This document shows positions 8,687 through 18,367 of a stretch of 46,750 bases of DNA, one piece after another. Every line of letters begins with the position of its first letter. The first letter of the stretch is position 1. The DNA is from Acidobacteria bacterium 28-9. Lineage in GTDB: Bacteria; Acidobacteriota; Blastocatellia; Pyrinomonadales; Pyrinomonadaceae. The translations under genes were made by a program, and so were the position numbers. The notes below the pieces were generated by a model. It was not told the origin of the DNA. It made no database searches and was given only the letters and a program-made list of their open reading frames with translations. Where the stretch lies: positions 1 to 46,750 of the forward strand of contig MWYY01000011.1 of the NCBI GenBank assembly GCA_002050355.1, written 5' to 3'.

Positions 8687-9187
8687 TTATTTTTGTACGG
8701 TCTCCATCGGATAACCGGCATTTTTCCAAGCTGCCGTTCCGCCAACCAAAGCAAACGCATTTCCCACACCTTTTTCTTTCAAAATCTGCACCGCACGGGC
8801 GCTGGTTTGTTCAGCCGGTCAGGAACAGTATGCGATGATTTTTTTGTTTTTGGGAACTTCCGTGTAGCGCGTTTGAAAAGCCTCCGCCGGAATGTTTAGC
8901 GCGCCTTTGATGTGTTCGGTTTTGTAAGCGACTTCGGCGCGTGTATCTACAAAAACCACATCTCCGGCATCGAAAGACTTTTTCGCATCTTCGAGCGAAA
9001 TGCGCGGCGCTTCTTCGGGAACTGCTGCAGTTTCGGCAGTAGCTGGAGAAGTTGTAGCGGCTGCACCTAAATTAGTATTAGTTTTGGCAATTTCCGGCTT
9101 GTTTGCTGTTGTTGCCGATTCTTTATTACAGCTTTGTTGTGCAAAACCGAATACTGCAAATAATAAAAACGATAAAATAAAACGCAT
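8687..9187 (-). CDS. Exported rhodanese-like protein, candidate selenoprotein (TGA read as Sec at codon 123)
   Basis: A strong GGAGG ribosome site precedes [20 protein letters not shown], an export signal with a possible lipoprotein cysteine. A low-complexity Ala/Thr linker follows, and then a rhodanese domain (ISLEDAKKSFDAGDVVFVDT, HIKGALNIPAEAF, KKIIAYCS). At 8819-8821 there is a TGA, but the frame continues with PAEQTSARAVQILKEKG and GGTAAWKNAGYP, the normal rhodanese C-terminal half, to a TAA at 8687. The active site would read YCS-Sec-PAEQTS, where relatives are recalled to carry a second Cys (CxC). A hairpin with a bacterial SECIS layout begins 16 bases after the TGA. Read conventionally, this is instead a rhodanese gene truncated at 122 residues, a nonsense mutation or a sequencing error. 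Confidence 0.7.
8788..8802 (-). promoter_or_regulatory. Putative bacterial SECIS hairpin behind the in-frame TGA
   Basis: On the minus strand, 16 bases after the TGA, GCGCC pairs with GGUGC (one G-U pair) around the loop CGUGC. The loop starts 21 bases after the TGA and has G in its second position followed by U. This fits the published general description of bacterial SECIS elements (loop about 16-37 bases from UGA, G at loop position one or two). The stem is only 5 bp and short hairpins are common, so this is support rather than proof. Confidence 0.5.
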
Positions 9188-9868
9188 ATAACCTCCAAAT
9201 TAGAGAACAGCTAAAAATGATAAATGAACAACCTTTCACCTTTAGTTATTCACTTTTCACTAGCTATTGTCAATGGTCGGCTCGCCGCCCGCAATTTTTG
9301 TCGGGTAATCTCCGTTCCAACAAGCGACGCACGCCGAGTTATTTTCAAAGCCGATGGCTTCGAGCATTCCTTCGAGCGAGAGATAACCTAAAGAGTCGGC
9401 TTCGATATAGCGGCAAACTTCTTCAACTGACATTTGCGCAGCAATTAAATCGGCTTTGCGCGGCGTGTCAACGCCGTAATAACAAGGCGAAGCCGTCGGC
9501 GGACAACTTATCCGCATATGTACTTCGGATGCGCCGGCTTCGCGCACCATTTGGACGATTTTTTTTGATGTTGTGCCGCGTACAATCGAATCGTCAACTA
9601 AAACGACGCGCTTTCCTTGTATCAAATCTCGAACGGGATTGAGTTTCAAACGCACGCCGAACGAGCGAATTGACTGACTCGGCTCGATAAAAGTGCGCCC
9701 GACATAGTGATTGCGAATAATCGCGTGCCGGAAAGTTATTCCCGATTGTGCCGCGTAACCAATTGCCGCCGCCACGCCCGAATCGGGAACGGGTACGACC
9801 AAATCAGCTTCGACCGGATGTTCAATCGCTAATTGTTCACCCATTCGGTGACGCGAATCGCTGACCGA
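9011..9868. repeat. 858-bp tandem duplication, copy 1
   Basis: Every base that I compared in this segment recurs 858 bp further right. The unit holds the 5' part of the rhodanese-like gene, the intergenic gap and the 3' part of purF. Flanking bases differ on both sides (C before copy 1, A before copy 2), which fixes the limits. The length is a multiple of three. Confidence 0.9.
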
Positions 9869-10045
9869 TTCTTCGGGAACTGCTGCAGTTTCGGCAGTAG
9901 CTGGAGAAGTTGTAGCGGCTGCACCTAAATTAGTATTAGTTTTGGCAATTTCCGGCTTGTTTGCTGTTGTTGCCGATTCTTTATTACAGCTTTGTTGTGC
10001 AAAACCGAATACTGCAAATAATAAAAACGATAAAATAAAACGCAT
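9260..10045 (-). CDS. In-frame fusion: rhodanese-protein signal peptide joined to the PurF phosphoribosyltransferase half
   Basis: This 261-residue frame exists only because of the 858-bp duplication. Residues 1-59 are identical to the exported leader and Ala/Thr linker of the rhodanese-like protein. From residue 60 ([12 protein letters not shown]) it is the C-terminal part of PurF, including the PRPP-binding [14 protein letters not shown] and the cluster cysteines in CPPTASPC and [11 protein letters not shown]. It lacks the glutaminase domain, its catalytic N-terminal cysteine and the CAFE cysteine of the iron-sulfur site. The GGAGG ribosome site was copied too, so it would be translated and possibly exported. 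A useful function is doubtful. Confidence 0.7.
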   Translation of the reverse strand: MRFILSFLLFAVFGFAQQSCNKESATTANKPEIAKTNTNLGAAATTSPATAETAAVPEESVSDSRHRMGEQLAIEHPVEADLVVPVPDSGVAAAIGYAAQSGITFRHAIIRNHYVGRTFIEPSQSIRSFGVRLKLNPVRDLIQGKRVVLVDDSIVRGTTSKKIVQMVREAGASEVHMRISCPPTASPCYYGVDTPRKADLIAAQMSVEEVCRYIEADSLGYLSLEGMLEAIGFENNSACVACWNGDYPTKIAGGEPTIDNS

Positions 10046-10726
10046 ATAACCTCCAAATTAGAGAACAGCTAAAAATGATAAATGAACAACCTTTCACCTT
10101 TAGTTATTCACTTTTCACTAGCTATTGTCAATGGTCGGCTCGCCGCCCGCAATTTTTGTCGGGTAATCTCCGTTCCAACAAGCGACGCACGCCGAGTTAT
10201 TTTCAAAGCCGATGGCTTCGAGCATTCCTTCGAGCGAGAGATAACCTAAAGAGTCGGCTTCGATATAGCGGCAAACTTCTTCAACTGACATTTGCGCAGC
10301 AATTAAATCGGCTTTGCGCGGCGTGTCAACGCCGTAATAACAAGGCGAAGCCGTCGGCGGACAACTTATCCGCATATGTACTTCGGATGCGCCGGCTTCG
10401 CGCACCATTTGGACGATTTTTTTTGATGTTGTGCCGCGTACAATCGAATCGTCAACTAAAACGACGCGCTTTCCTTGTATCAAATCTCGAACGGGATTGA
10501 GTTTCAAACGCACGCCGAACGAGCGAATTGACTGACTCGGCTCGATAAAAGTGCGCCCGACATAGTGATTGCGAATAATCGCGTGCCGGAAAGTTATTCC
10601 CGATTGTGCCGCGTAACCAATTGCCGCCGCCACGCCCGAATCGGGAACGGGTACGACCAAATCAGCTTCGACCGGATGTTCAATCGCTAATTGTTCACCC
10701 ATTCGGTGACGCGAATCGCTGACCGA
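9869..10726. repeat. 858-bp tandem duplication, copy 2
   Basis: Direct, immediately adjacent second copy of the unit at 9011-9868. Its right end is continuous with the intact purF gene, and its left end forms the novel junction GACCGA/TTCTTC. The lack of visible divergence means a very recent event or an assembly artefact. Confidence 0.9.
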
Positions 10727-11518
10727 ACGCCCGAAAATTATTGAATCGGGACGCGAAAAATAAACATGCTCGAAAGCACAGACCGATTTCGGTTTTTCTT
10801 CAAACGGAAAAAACGAATGCAAACCGTTATCGTCAATCACCAGCATTTCGCCGGTTTTTATTTCGCGCACGTACTCGGCGTCAATCAAATCAAACGCACA
10901 GGTTTCCGAAGCGACGCACCAGGAATCCTTGAGTTTTCCCAAATTCAGCGGACGAAACCCGCGCGGATCGCGCACCGCAACTAACGCTTTGGGCGTCAAA
11001 AAAAGCAGCGAAAATGCGCCTTCAGTTTGTTTGAGAACTTTTGGAATCGCTTCGACCGTGTTCTCGGCTTCGCATCTGGCAATCGAATGCAGAATTGTTT
11101 CCGTGTCGGAAGTCGAAGAAAAAATCGCGCCCTCGCGTTCAAGCTCGGCTCGTTTCTGCGGCGCGAACGGTAAATTTCCGTTGTGGCAAATCGCAATTTG
11201 TCCGTGCTGGCAAGTAACAGAAAACGGTTGAACTTCGCGGATTGTGTTTGCGCCGGCGGTCGAATAGCGCGTGTGTCCGATTGCGCTCGCACCGTCCAAT
11301 TTTTTCAAAACGTCCTTGGTCAGAACATCCGCAACCAATCCCATCGAGCGAAACTGGTGCAGAGTTTCGCCGTCGCTCGATACAATTCCGCACGCTTCCT
11401 GCCCGCGATGCTGAAGCGCGAAAAGTCCGAGCTGCGTGAGCGTCGAGGCTTCGCGGTGTCCGTAAATGCCGAACACGCCGCATTCTTCCTTGAATTTATC
11501 AAGTATAAAATTCATCAT
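10118..11518 (-). CDS. purF: Amidophosphoribosyltransferase
   Basis: First committed step of purine synthesis: glutamine plus PRPP to phosphoribosylamine, in the cytoplasm. A short propeptide (MMNFILDKFKEE) precedes CGVFGIYGH, whose cysteine becomes the N-terminal nucleophile of the glutaminase domain. QHRGQEACGI, SIGHTRYST-like IGHTRYSTAG and HNGNLPF follow. The C-terminal domain has the PRPP motif [14 protein letters not shown]. Four cysteines in [15 protein letters not shown] and CVACWNGDY match the 4Fe-4S type known from Bacillus. The length of 466 residues is normal. The 3' half of the gene is duplicated immediately downstream. Confidence 0.95.
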   Translation of the reverse strand: MMNFILDKFKEECGVFGIYGHREASTLTQLGLFALQHRGQEACGIVSSDGETLHQFRSMGLVADVLTKDVLKKLDGASAIGHTRYSTAGANTIREVQPFSVTCQHGQIAICHNGNLPFAPQKRAELEREGAIFSSTSDTETILHSIARCEAENTVEAIPKVLKQTEGAFSLLFLTPKALVAVRDPRGFRPLNLGKLKDSWCVASETCAFDLIDAEYVREIKTGEMLVIDDNGLHSFFPFEEKPKSVCAFEHVYFSRPDSIIFGRSVSDSRHRMGEQLAIEHPVEADLVVPVPDSGVAAAIGYAAQSGITFRHAIIRNHYVGRTFIEPSQSIRSFGVRLKLNPVRDLIQGKRVVLVDDSIVRGTTSKKIVQMVREAGASEVHMRISCPPTASPCYYGVDTPRKADLIAAQMSVEEVCRYIEADSLGYLSLEGMLEAIGFENNSACVACWNGDYPTKIAGGEPTIDNS

Positions 11519-11647
11519 TTATATTTTCCCACAGATTAAAATTATTAAAAATTGGAATCTGTAAAAAAGCAATAGTATCAAGAAATCACAAAGACCGAAA
11601 AGATTAATGTCTTTCTTTGATATGAATTTTTTTAATAGCCAAAAGTC

Positions 11648-11677
11648 TTGACTTCAATCTTTCGCTGTAACTAAACT
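11648..11677 (+). promoter_or_regulatory. Sigma-70-like promoter of the secreted protein gene
   Basis: TTGACT (11648-11653) and TAAACT (11672-11677) are 18 bases apart. They lie just before a strong GGGGAGG ribosome site and the ATG at 11712. This was judged by eye. Confidence 0.4.
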
Positions 11678-11711
11678 TGTAAAGTTAAATTTTTTGGGGA
11701 GGTAAAACACT

Positions 11712-12473
11712 ATGAAGCTGAAACTTGGATTTTTAACGGCATTTTTCGTTTTTTCGTTATCGTCATCCGCAATGGGACAAGTTTTTATTCCGATTCCGCC
11801 GACTATCAATATGTCGAATGTGATTATGAATAACCAGATAATGAATCAGATTAGAAACAATGCTCTCGGTCAGCGAATTGTCAGTCAGAAAGTAATTCAA
11901 AATGCGGAGAAAAACGGTGTTAGCAGAACGAAAAAACCGGCTTTTACAAAAAATTATACTTTTCCAAAGGAACTTTCGTTTAAGCCTTCGGGTTATTCGG
12001 TAGTAGCCAAAAAACTGTCCGAAAATCAAAACGGGAAAGCGAATTCGGCAAATCCTCAGGAACTGGAAACTTTTTTCACGAGTTTGTGGACAAACTACTT
12101 ACAATCGTTTCGGGAAGAACACGAATCGGGAATGCCGGTTTTTGATGTCTCCTCCGCGCTGACATTTTATATTTTTAACAACTATATGGTTATGAATAAT
12201 CTGTCGAGTTTAGAAGCAGAAAAAACCATCGCCGTTTATAAACAGGTTTCAAATGTTTTATTAAATAATTCCGACATCAAAAAGATGAGTAATGAAGATA
12301 AGGAAATTCTGGCGGAAATGCTCGTAACGCTCGGCAACATACCGAATTTAGTTTATTCCAAAACGCAAAACCAACAGGAAGCGGCAAAAGCCGCTTGTGA
12401 AAATCTCGAAGGACTTTTTGGAAAAAACACCAATAAATTAAAAATTACGGGAAATGGAATCGAATTAAAATAG
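11712..12473 (+). CDS. Secreted protein of unknown function, DUF6683-like
   Basis: A typical signal peptide (MKLKLGFLTAFFVFSLSSSAMGQ) is followed by an Asn/Met/Ile-rich stretch, a basic linker and a helical domain. That domain contains ESGMPVFDVSSALTFYIFNNY and SNEDKEILAEMLVTLGNIPN. The pattern of an aromatic-rich helix plus a Lys/Glu-rich helix resembles proteins labelled DUF6683, but this is from memory and weak. It has its own promoter and a strong ribosome site, GGGGAGG, eight bases before the ATG. It is convergent with fahA. Confidence 0.7.
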   Translation: MKLKLGFLTAFFVFSLSSSAMGQVFIPIPPTINMSNVIMNNQIMNQIRNNALGQRIVSQKVIQNAEKNGVSRTKKPAFTKNYTFPKELSFKPSGYSVVAKKLSENQNGKANSANPQELETFFTSLWTNYLQSFREEHESGMPVFDVSSALTFYIFNNYMVMNNLSSLEAEKTIAVYKQVSNVLLNNSDIKKMSNEDKEILAEMLVTLGNIPNLVYSKTQNQQEAAKAACENLEGLFGKNTNKLKITGNGIELK

Positions 12474-12597
12474 CTGATTTTCTCTGTTTCAGGCGTAAAT
12501 AAGTTGTCAGTTCGTCCATATTAAAAGTCATTCAAATTACTAAAGAAGCGGCGGCGAATTGTCGCGGCGAGAACATAATTTGATTAAAACCGAAAAA

Positions 12598-13917
12598 TCA
12601 AGCGGCTGGAAGAATTACGCCGCGACACGTCCCGAATCCAATTCTTCTAAAACCTTCGCGCTCGCAAAAACCTTTCATAATCACTTCGTCGCCGTCTTCT
12701 AAAAATCTTCGAGTTTCGCCGTTTGGAAGTTGAATCGGTTCTGTGCCGCGCCAGGTTAATTCTAAAAGACAGCCGCGCGCGTCTTTAGCGTTGCCGGAAA
12801 CCGTTCCAGTCGCCATTAAATCGCCGGTTTGCAGATTGCAGCCGTTCGAAGCGTGATGCGTCAGCATTTGCCCGATTGTCCAGTATAAATCTTTCATATT
12901 TGAACGGCTTAATAAAAACGGTTCGGCGTTTGCGTCGCGCATTTTTTCGGTTTGCAGATACACTTCGAGTGTTATGTCGAAGCCGCCGGTTTTTTCGCTC
13001 GCGTCCGACGATAAATAATCAAGCGGCTGCGGATCGCCTTCGGCGCGTTCAAAAGCTGGAACGCGAAACGGCGCGAGCGCCTCCATCGTAACGACGAACG
13101 GCGAAATGCTGGTTGCGAAATTTTTAGCGAGAAATGGACCCAAAGGCTGATATTCCCACGCCTGAACATCACGCGCCGACCAATCATTGACGAGACAAAG
13201 CCCGAAAATATGGTCTTCGGCGTCTTCGATGGAAACCGGTTCGCCGAGTTCGTTGCCGTTGCCGACAAAGAAACCGACTTCCATTTCATAATCGAGATTT
13301 TTTGCTGGAATATACTGCGGAGGCGCGTTTTCATCAGCACGATTTTGTCCTTTCGGGCGCACAATTTCCGTTCCCGAGATGACGATTGAAGAAGCGCGTC
13401 CGTGATAGCCGATGGGAACGTATTTGTAATTCGGAAGCAGCGGATTGTCGGGGCGAAACATCGAGCCGACGTTTGTCGCGTGGAATATTGAGCAGTAAAA
13501 ATCGGTGTAATCTCCGATATGCGCAGGCAGATAAAACTGCACTTCGTCAACGGGAATCAAATTTCTTCGCACGTTTTTCCGCGTTTCTTCGTCCGCTGTT
13601 TCGGACAAAATTTCCACCAGACGACGGCGAAAGGCGGCTTGCAAATTCTTATTTTTCTTCATTACCGAATGGTCGAGACAGTAATTATCGGCGCTGACGG
13701 CGATGTTAAAAGATTCGTCGTCAAACAGACAGCATTCGTAACAGGCGTAAACGTCAAGAATAAAATCGCCGACGGCAACGCCGACGCGGACGTTTTCATA
13801 CGTGCAGGCGCGCGTGAAAACGCAAAACGGCAAATTTTGAATCGGAAAATCCGTGTCCGCCGCGTTGGCTGATTCAATCCAGCTTTTCAGATTCGGGTCG
13901 TGTGTTTCGTTTATCAT
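12598..13917 (-). CDS. fahA: Fumarylacetoacetase
   Basis: Splits fumarylacetoacetate into fumarate and acetoacetate, the last step of tyrosine and phenylalanine breakdown through homogentisate. The N-terminal SH3-like domain includes FTRACTYENVRVGVAVGD. The catalytic beta-roll domain has DYTDFYCSIFHATNVGSMFR (metal-binding Asp and catalytic His), PIGYHGRASS, DYEMEVGFFVG and NDWSARDVQAWEYQPLGPF. I start at 13917 (MINETHDPN); the longer frame adds unrelated leader. It is 439 residues long, normal for the family. An uncharacterised gene starts the operon 67 bp upstream. Confidence 0.93.
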   Translation of the reverse strand: MINETHDPNLKSWIESANAADTDFPIQNLPFCVFTRACTYENVRVGVAVGDFILDVYACYECCLFDDESFNIAVSADNYCLDHSVMKKNKNLQAAFRRRLVEILSETADEETRKNVRRNLIPVDEVQFYLPAHIGDYTDFYCSIFHATNVGSMFRPDNPLLPNYKYVPIGYHGRASSIVISGTEIVRPKGQNRADENAPPQYIPAKNLDYEMEVGFFVGNGNELGEPVSIEDAEDHIFGLCLVNDWSARDVQAWEYQPLGPFLAKNFATSISPFVVTMEALAPFRVPAFERAEGDPQPLDYLSSDASEKTGGFDITLEVYLQTEKMRDANAEPFLLSRSNMKDLYWTIGQMLTHHASNGCNLQTGDLMATGTVSGNAKDARGCLLELTWRGTEPIQLPNGETRRFLEDGDEVIMKGFCEREGFRRIGFGTCRGVILPAA

Positions 13918-13983
13918 AATAGTTGGTTGTAGATTGATAATCGGAAGTTTAAGATAAAATTTTCCTGTCAATTAGCGTTTGCT

Positions 13984-14886
13984 TCAGAGAATTCCAATTT
14001 CTCGTAAATCAGCAATCGGTTCTTGAAACGAACATGAACCAAACGAAATTATGTTTCTCTCGCGTAGGTTTTTCAATTGCGCGACGCTTAAAGTATATTT
14101 GCGCCGCCACGAAAAGCCGTTTTCGTCAAACGTAAAATTTTGAATTGATTTGTCTTCGAGAAGCTCGTTTATCAATTTTAACTCACAGCCTTTTTGCAAA
14201 AATCCGACGGCGAGAAAAACATTTAAAAAGCCGTGCATTGTTCCTAAAGGCGCGTCTTTTTCATACGTCAAAGGTTTCGTGCAGCGAAGCGGATGATGAA
14301 GTCCGGCAGTCGCTTTAAACGGCACATTTGCCGCCAGACAGGTTTGGATAAAGCGCGCGATTTGTTCAGCGTTCGGAAAAGTGTCGGCGGTTACGCCGCC
14401 GGTACGAATCTTGGCTCGTCGTCTGCTGCTCGCCAGCGTCGAAACCAAATCGCTTAGATTTTCGTCATTCGGAATTTCAAAATAAGTTTCCAGCGGCGAC
14501 GGAATTGACGCGGCAATTTCTTTTATCAATTCGCCCGTATTCGCTTTAACTTCGAGCGCGTCGCAAACTGCATTAGGCGCATAAGACGTATTAAAATCTT
14601 TTATTCCACGAACCGTTTCGTAAATGTCTTTACTCGCCAAAACGCTCAATTTCCAAACTTTTCCGTCTTGTTTGAAAAAAACTTTTGCTTCGTCGGCGAA
14701 TTCTTCGAGTCGTGCAACCGGCACAACAAAACGTCCGAGCATCCAACTGTAACTGCTGTTTTTATAGCGGGCGTAATTAGCAACCGCTTCATTCATCGGA
14801 AGCTGAGAAGGCGGAAAAAGTCCCGCATAATCAACGATTTCCGCAAGTAGTGCGCGAACCGACTGTTTGATTGGAGTGTTTGCCAT
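13984..14886 (-). CDS. Conserved-looking protein of unknown function upstream of fahA, possibly a TIM-barrel enzyme
   Basis: A 300-residue cytoplasmic protein with no signal peptide or membrane segment. Recognisable parts are LLAEIVDYAGLFPPSQLPMNEA at the start, KIRTGGVTADTFPNAEQI in the middle, then ANVPFKATAGLHHPLR and a C-terminal RRKYTLSVAQLKNLRERNI. The spaced K-x-R-x-GG and KATAGLHH strands look like ends of beta/alpha-barrel strands carrying an active site. This is inference from pattern only. It lies directly upstream of fahA on the same strand, so a role in aromatic amino-acid catabolism or in protecting against its products is plausible. Confidence 0.75.
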   Translation of the reverse strand: MANTPIKQSVRALLAEIVDYAGLFPPSQLPMNEAVANYARYKNSSYSWMLGRFVVPVARLEEFADEAKVFFKQDGKVWKLSVLASKDIYETVRGIKDFNTSYAPNAVCDALEVKANTGELIKEIAASIPSPLETYFEIPNDENLSDLVSTLASSRRRAKIRTGGVTADTFPNAEQIARFIQTCLAANVPFKATAGLHHPLRCTKPLTYEKDAPLGTMHGFLNVFLAVGFLQKGCELKLINELLEDKSIQNFTFDENGFSWRRKYTLSVAQLKNLRERNIISFGSCSFQEPIADLREIGIL

Positions 14887-15052
14887 TCGAACTTTTTATT
14901 TTACGCGAAGACGGAGAATCTGCAAGATTGAAACGCGGCGATTTTACCGGGACGAAATTTTTGTATCTCTAAAATTTTTAAACAAAACAAAGATTGAGAA
15001 AACGTAAATTGTTCGCAAATACAAACGCAGATTGAAAAACTTTCCGGTCAAA

Positions 15053-15082
15053 TTGACCTTTGCGACAAATTTTATGTATAAT
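15053..15082 (+). promoter_or_regulatory. Sigma-70 promoter of the rplU operon
   Basis: TTGACC (15053-15058) and a perfect TATAAT (15077-15082) with 18-base spacing lie about 57 bases before the rplU start. The leader ends in GAAGGAGACA, a good ribosome site. Confidence 0.7.
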
Positions 15083-15138
15083 TAACGTTTTTCGATTGGT
15101 GAGGATTTTCACCGAAAGCGAAGGAGACAATTACAAAA

Positions 15139-15423
15139 ATGAGTTATGCAATTATCAAAACAGGCGGAAAGCAGTTTGCGGTCGAATCCGGTCAAACTTT
15201 GCGCGTGCCGACACTGGAAAAAAACGAAGGCGACACAATCGAAATCGCAACTTTAATGAGTGGTGAAGGAGCAGATTTGAAAGTCGGCGGCGGAACACTT
15301 AACGCAACTGTCATCGGACACGGACGCGGCGACAAAATCATCGTCTTTAAAAAGAAACGGCGCAAACAGTATAAACGCAAACAAGGTCATCGCCAGAATT
15401 ACACGGAAATTAGAATTGATTAA
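15139..15423 (+). CDS. rplU: Large-subunit ribosomal protein L21
   Basis: Binds 23S rRNA in the 50S subunit. The start MSYAIIKTGGKQFAVESGQT is the universal L21 opening. The end KKKRRKQYKRKQGHRQNYTEI is the basic RNA-binding tail with the QGHRQ signature. At 94 residues it is slightly shorter than the usual 100 or so. It heads the common rplU-rpmA-obgE cluster. Confidence 0.97.
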   Translation: MSYAIIKTGGKQFAVESGQTLRVPTLEKNEGDTIEIATLMSGEGADLKVGGGTLNATVIGHGRGDKIIVFKKKRRKQYKRKQGHRQNYTEIRID

Positions 15424-15432
15424 GGAGACAAA

Positions 15433-15460
15433 GGTTTTAGGTTTTAGGTTTTAGGTTTTA
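15433..15460. repeat. Four tandem copies of the heptamer GGTTTTA
   Basis: Four perfect heptamers stand in the short gap between rplU and rpmA and continue into related A/T-rich words. Similar word-like repeats occur at 1545-1660, 15808-15970 and 17600-17870. Confidence 0.85.
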
Positions 15461-15507
15461 GATTTGTCTGACACCTTATCCCTAATAACCCGACACCTAA
15501 TTGAAAT

Positions 15508-15807
15508 ATGGCTCATAAAAAAGGTGTAGGTTCATCACGCAACGGGCGCGACTCAAACGCGCAGCGGTTAGGTTTGAAGAAATTTGGCGGCGAAAAAGTG
15601 CGCGGCGGCAATATTTTGGCGCGTCAGCGCGGCACAAAATGGAAACCGGGCAAAAACGTCGGACGCGGCAAAGATGATACGCTGTTTTCGCTGATTGACG
15701 GTTTCGTCAAATTTGAGAACAAAGGCACAAAAGGCAAATTCATTAGTGTTTACGCTGAAGGCGCGGCGGAATTGCCGCAAACGCAAACGGCGGAACTCGC
15801 CGCTTAG
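15508..15807 (+). CDS. rpmA: Large-subunit ribosomal protein L27
   Basis: [20 protein letters not shown] is the L27 signature, whose N-terminal tail reaches the peptidyl-transferase centre. There is no Firmicutes-type cleavable leader. It continues [18 protein letters not shown] and [19 protein letters not shown] [13 protein letters not shown]. The Ala-rich tail ([13 protein letters not shown]) makes it a little longer than usual. A terminator follows. Confidence 0.97.
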   Translation: MAHKKGVGSSRNGRDSNAQRLGLKKFGGEKVRGGNILARQRGTKWKPGKNVGRGKDDTLFSLIDGFVKFENKGTKGKFISVYAEGAAELPQTQTAELAA

Positions 15808-15866
15808 AAGTTTCGATTTTCAATTTGCGAGTTGCGATTCGTTCGATTCGCAAAAGATTTAAAGAT

Positions 15867-15912
15867 AAAAAGCGCGACTCGCTAATAAAGTTTGGCGAGC
15901 GCGTTTTTTATT
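15867..15912 (+). terminator. Rho-independent terminator after rpmA
   Basis: GCGCGACTCGC can pair with GGCGAGCGCG (one bulged base) around an A/T-rich loop, and TTTTTT follows directly. Confidence 0.65.
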
Positions 15913-15974
15913 TTGTTAAATTTTTTATAATTTTGGTTTCGATTTGAACATCGCAAATCTTAAATCTAAAATAA

Positions 15975-17024
<1,050 letters not shown>

Positions 17025-17129
17025 AATAATTTTTGGAGAAGCCTTAACGCATCTAAATAGTTTCGACGACAATTTTGTTATTTACGTAGAAAGAAATCTA
17101 AATTGGTTCATATCTTAAACTTCCGAGAA

Positions 17130-17810
17130 ATGAAAAAAATCGCGTTTTATGGCGGTTCATTTGACCCGCCGCACAACGGGCATCTTCAGGTTGCGCAGCG
17201 CTTGACGGAAGTTTTTGAGCTGGACGAATTCAGGTTTGTTCCAGCTTTTCAAGCGCCGCACAAGCGCAGCAAAAATATAACTTCACCATTTTGCCGCTAC
17301 GCGATGCTTGCTCTGGCAACAAACACCGAAGCGAAAATAAAAATTTCAACCGTCGAACTAAACGCGCCCGAAAAGCCTTATACGTTTGAAACTCTTGGAA
17401 AGTTAAAAAATCAATTGCCGCGCGCTCAGATTTTCTTCGTAATGGGCGCTGATTCGTGGGACGAAATTACGACCTGGCGCGAATGGGAAACGGTTTTGAC
17501 CGTTGTTAATATTATCGTCGTAACTCGTCCCGGTTACGCAGTCGAATTTTCGCGCGTAAGTGAAGAAATCCGCCAAAGAATCATTGATTTACGAAACAGA
17601 GTTTCAGTTTTTGAATTTCAGGTTTCAAATTCGAAATCGAAAACCGAAAAACTAAATTTTGAAACAAAAATTTATATAAGCGATGCTGTAAATATTGATG
17701 TTTCCGCAACTGAAATTCGCCGGAAAATTCGCGCCCGCGAAGACGACTGGCACAAGTTTGTGCCGCGCGCGGTTGCAAAATACATCGAAAAATACGAGAT
17801 TTACAATTAA
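17130..17810 (+). CDS. nadD: Nicotinate-nucleotide adenylyltransferase
   Basis: Transfers AMP from ATP to nicotinate mononucleotide in NAD synthesis. The nucleotidyltransferase motif GGSFDPPHNGHLQVA is at the start, and DVSATEIRRKIR with the C-terminal YIEKYEIYN completes the family pattern. I start at MKKIAFYGG (17130). Residues about 158-184 (EFQVSNSKSKTEKLNFETK) are out of family and encoded by the same A/T-rich word repeats seen between genes here, so a repeat has apparently expanded inside the gene without breaking the frame. The protein is 226 residues, longer than most. Confidence 0.92.
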   Translation: MKKIAFYGGSFDPPHNGHLQVAQRLTEVFELDEFRFVPAFQAPHKRSKNITSPFCRYAMLALATNTEAKIKISTVELNAPEKPYTFETLGKLKNQLPRAQIFFVMGADSWDEITTWREWETVLTVVNIIVVTRPGYAVEFSRVSEEIRQRIIDLRNRVSVFEFQVSNSKSKTEKLNFETKIYISDAVNIDVSATEIRRKIRAREDDWHKFVPRAVAKYIEKYEIYN

Positions 17811-17870
17811 CATTTACCATTTAACAAAATCCGTTACTGATAAATGTTAATTGTTAAATGTTAAATGAAA
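17809..17870. repeat. Imperfect inverted repeat of TTAACATTTA-like words between nadD and rsfS
   Basis: TAACATTTACCATTTAAC is followed by GATAAATGTTAATTGTTAAAT, giving an imperfect palindrome that overlaps the nadD stop and the first possible rsfS start. It belongs with the word-like A/T repeats elsewhere in the window. Confidence 0.6.
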
Positions 17871-17872
17871 TT

Positions 17873-18304
17873 ATGGAAGAAGCACAGGAAAAATCTTTAC
17901 AGAGAGAGAATTTAAAGTCGCTCGAACTGGTTGAAACAAAAACGCCTTACACCGATTTGGACGAGTCGGTGAAACTTGCTATTCTTTGCGCCAGCGAGAA
18001 GAAAGCCTTTGGTATAACCGCGATTGATTTGCGAGAGATAGCTAGTTTTACGGAGTTTTTTATAATCTGCAGCGGGGCAAACGTGCGGCAAGCGCAGGCG
18101 ATTTCCGACGAAATCAACGAACGGTTGAAAAAAGAATCGGATTCGCGCTCGATTCGGATTGAAGGTTATCGCACGGGCGAATGGATTCTTCTCGATTACG
18201 GCGATTTTATCGTGCATATTTTCGAGAAGGACGCGCGCGAGTTTTACGATTTGGAGAGGTTGTGGCGCGACGCGAAAAAAGTTGAACTGCCGGAAAATAT
18301 TTAA
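17873..18304 (+). CDS. rsfS: Ribosomal silencing factor RsfS (YbeB/Iojap family)
   Basis: Binds L14 and blocks subunit joining when nutrients are short. The core shows [21 protein letters not shown], then [33 protein letters not shown] and FYDLERLW, all family hallmarks. I prefer the ATG at 17873; an earlier ATG (17858) lies inside the inverted repeat. It stands between nadD and rlmH, the usual neighbours. Confidence 0.94.
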   Translation: MEEAQEKSLQRENLKSLELVETKTPYTDLDESVKLAILCASEKKAFGITAIDLREIASFTEFFIICSGANVRQAQAISDEINERLKKESDSRSIRIEGYRTGEWILLDYGDFIVHIFEKDAREFYDLERLWRDAKKVELPENI

Positions 18305-18367
18305 CCGATAAGATTTTTGAAGTTAAAGAAAAACACGATTTCTCAAAAAAAGGACGACCGTTTATTG

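Noticed and set aside
9217..10500. Two identical plus-strand frames of 141 codons
   Set aside because: Antisense shadows of the duplicated purF 3' part; identical only because of the duplication.
15433..15460. CRISPR or telomere-like array from the GGTTTTA heptamers
   Set aside because: Only four 7-base units without spacers or cas genes.
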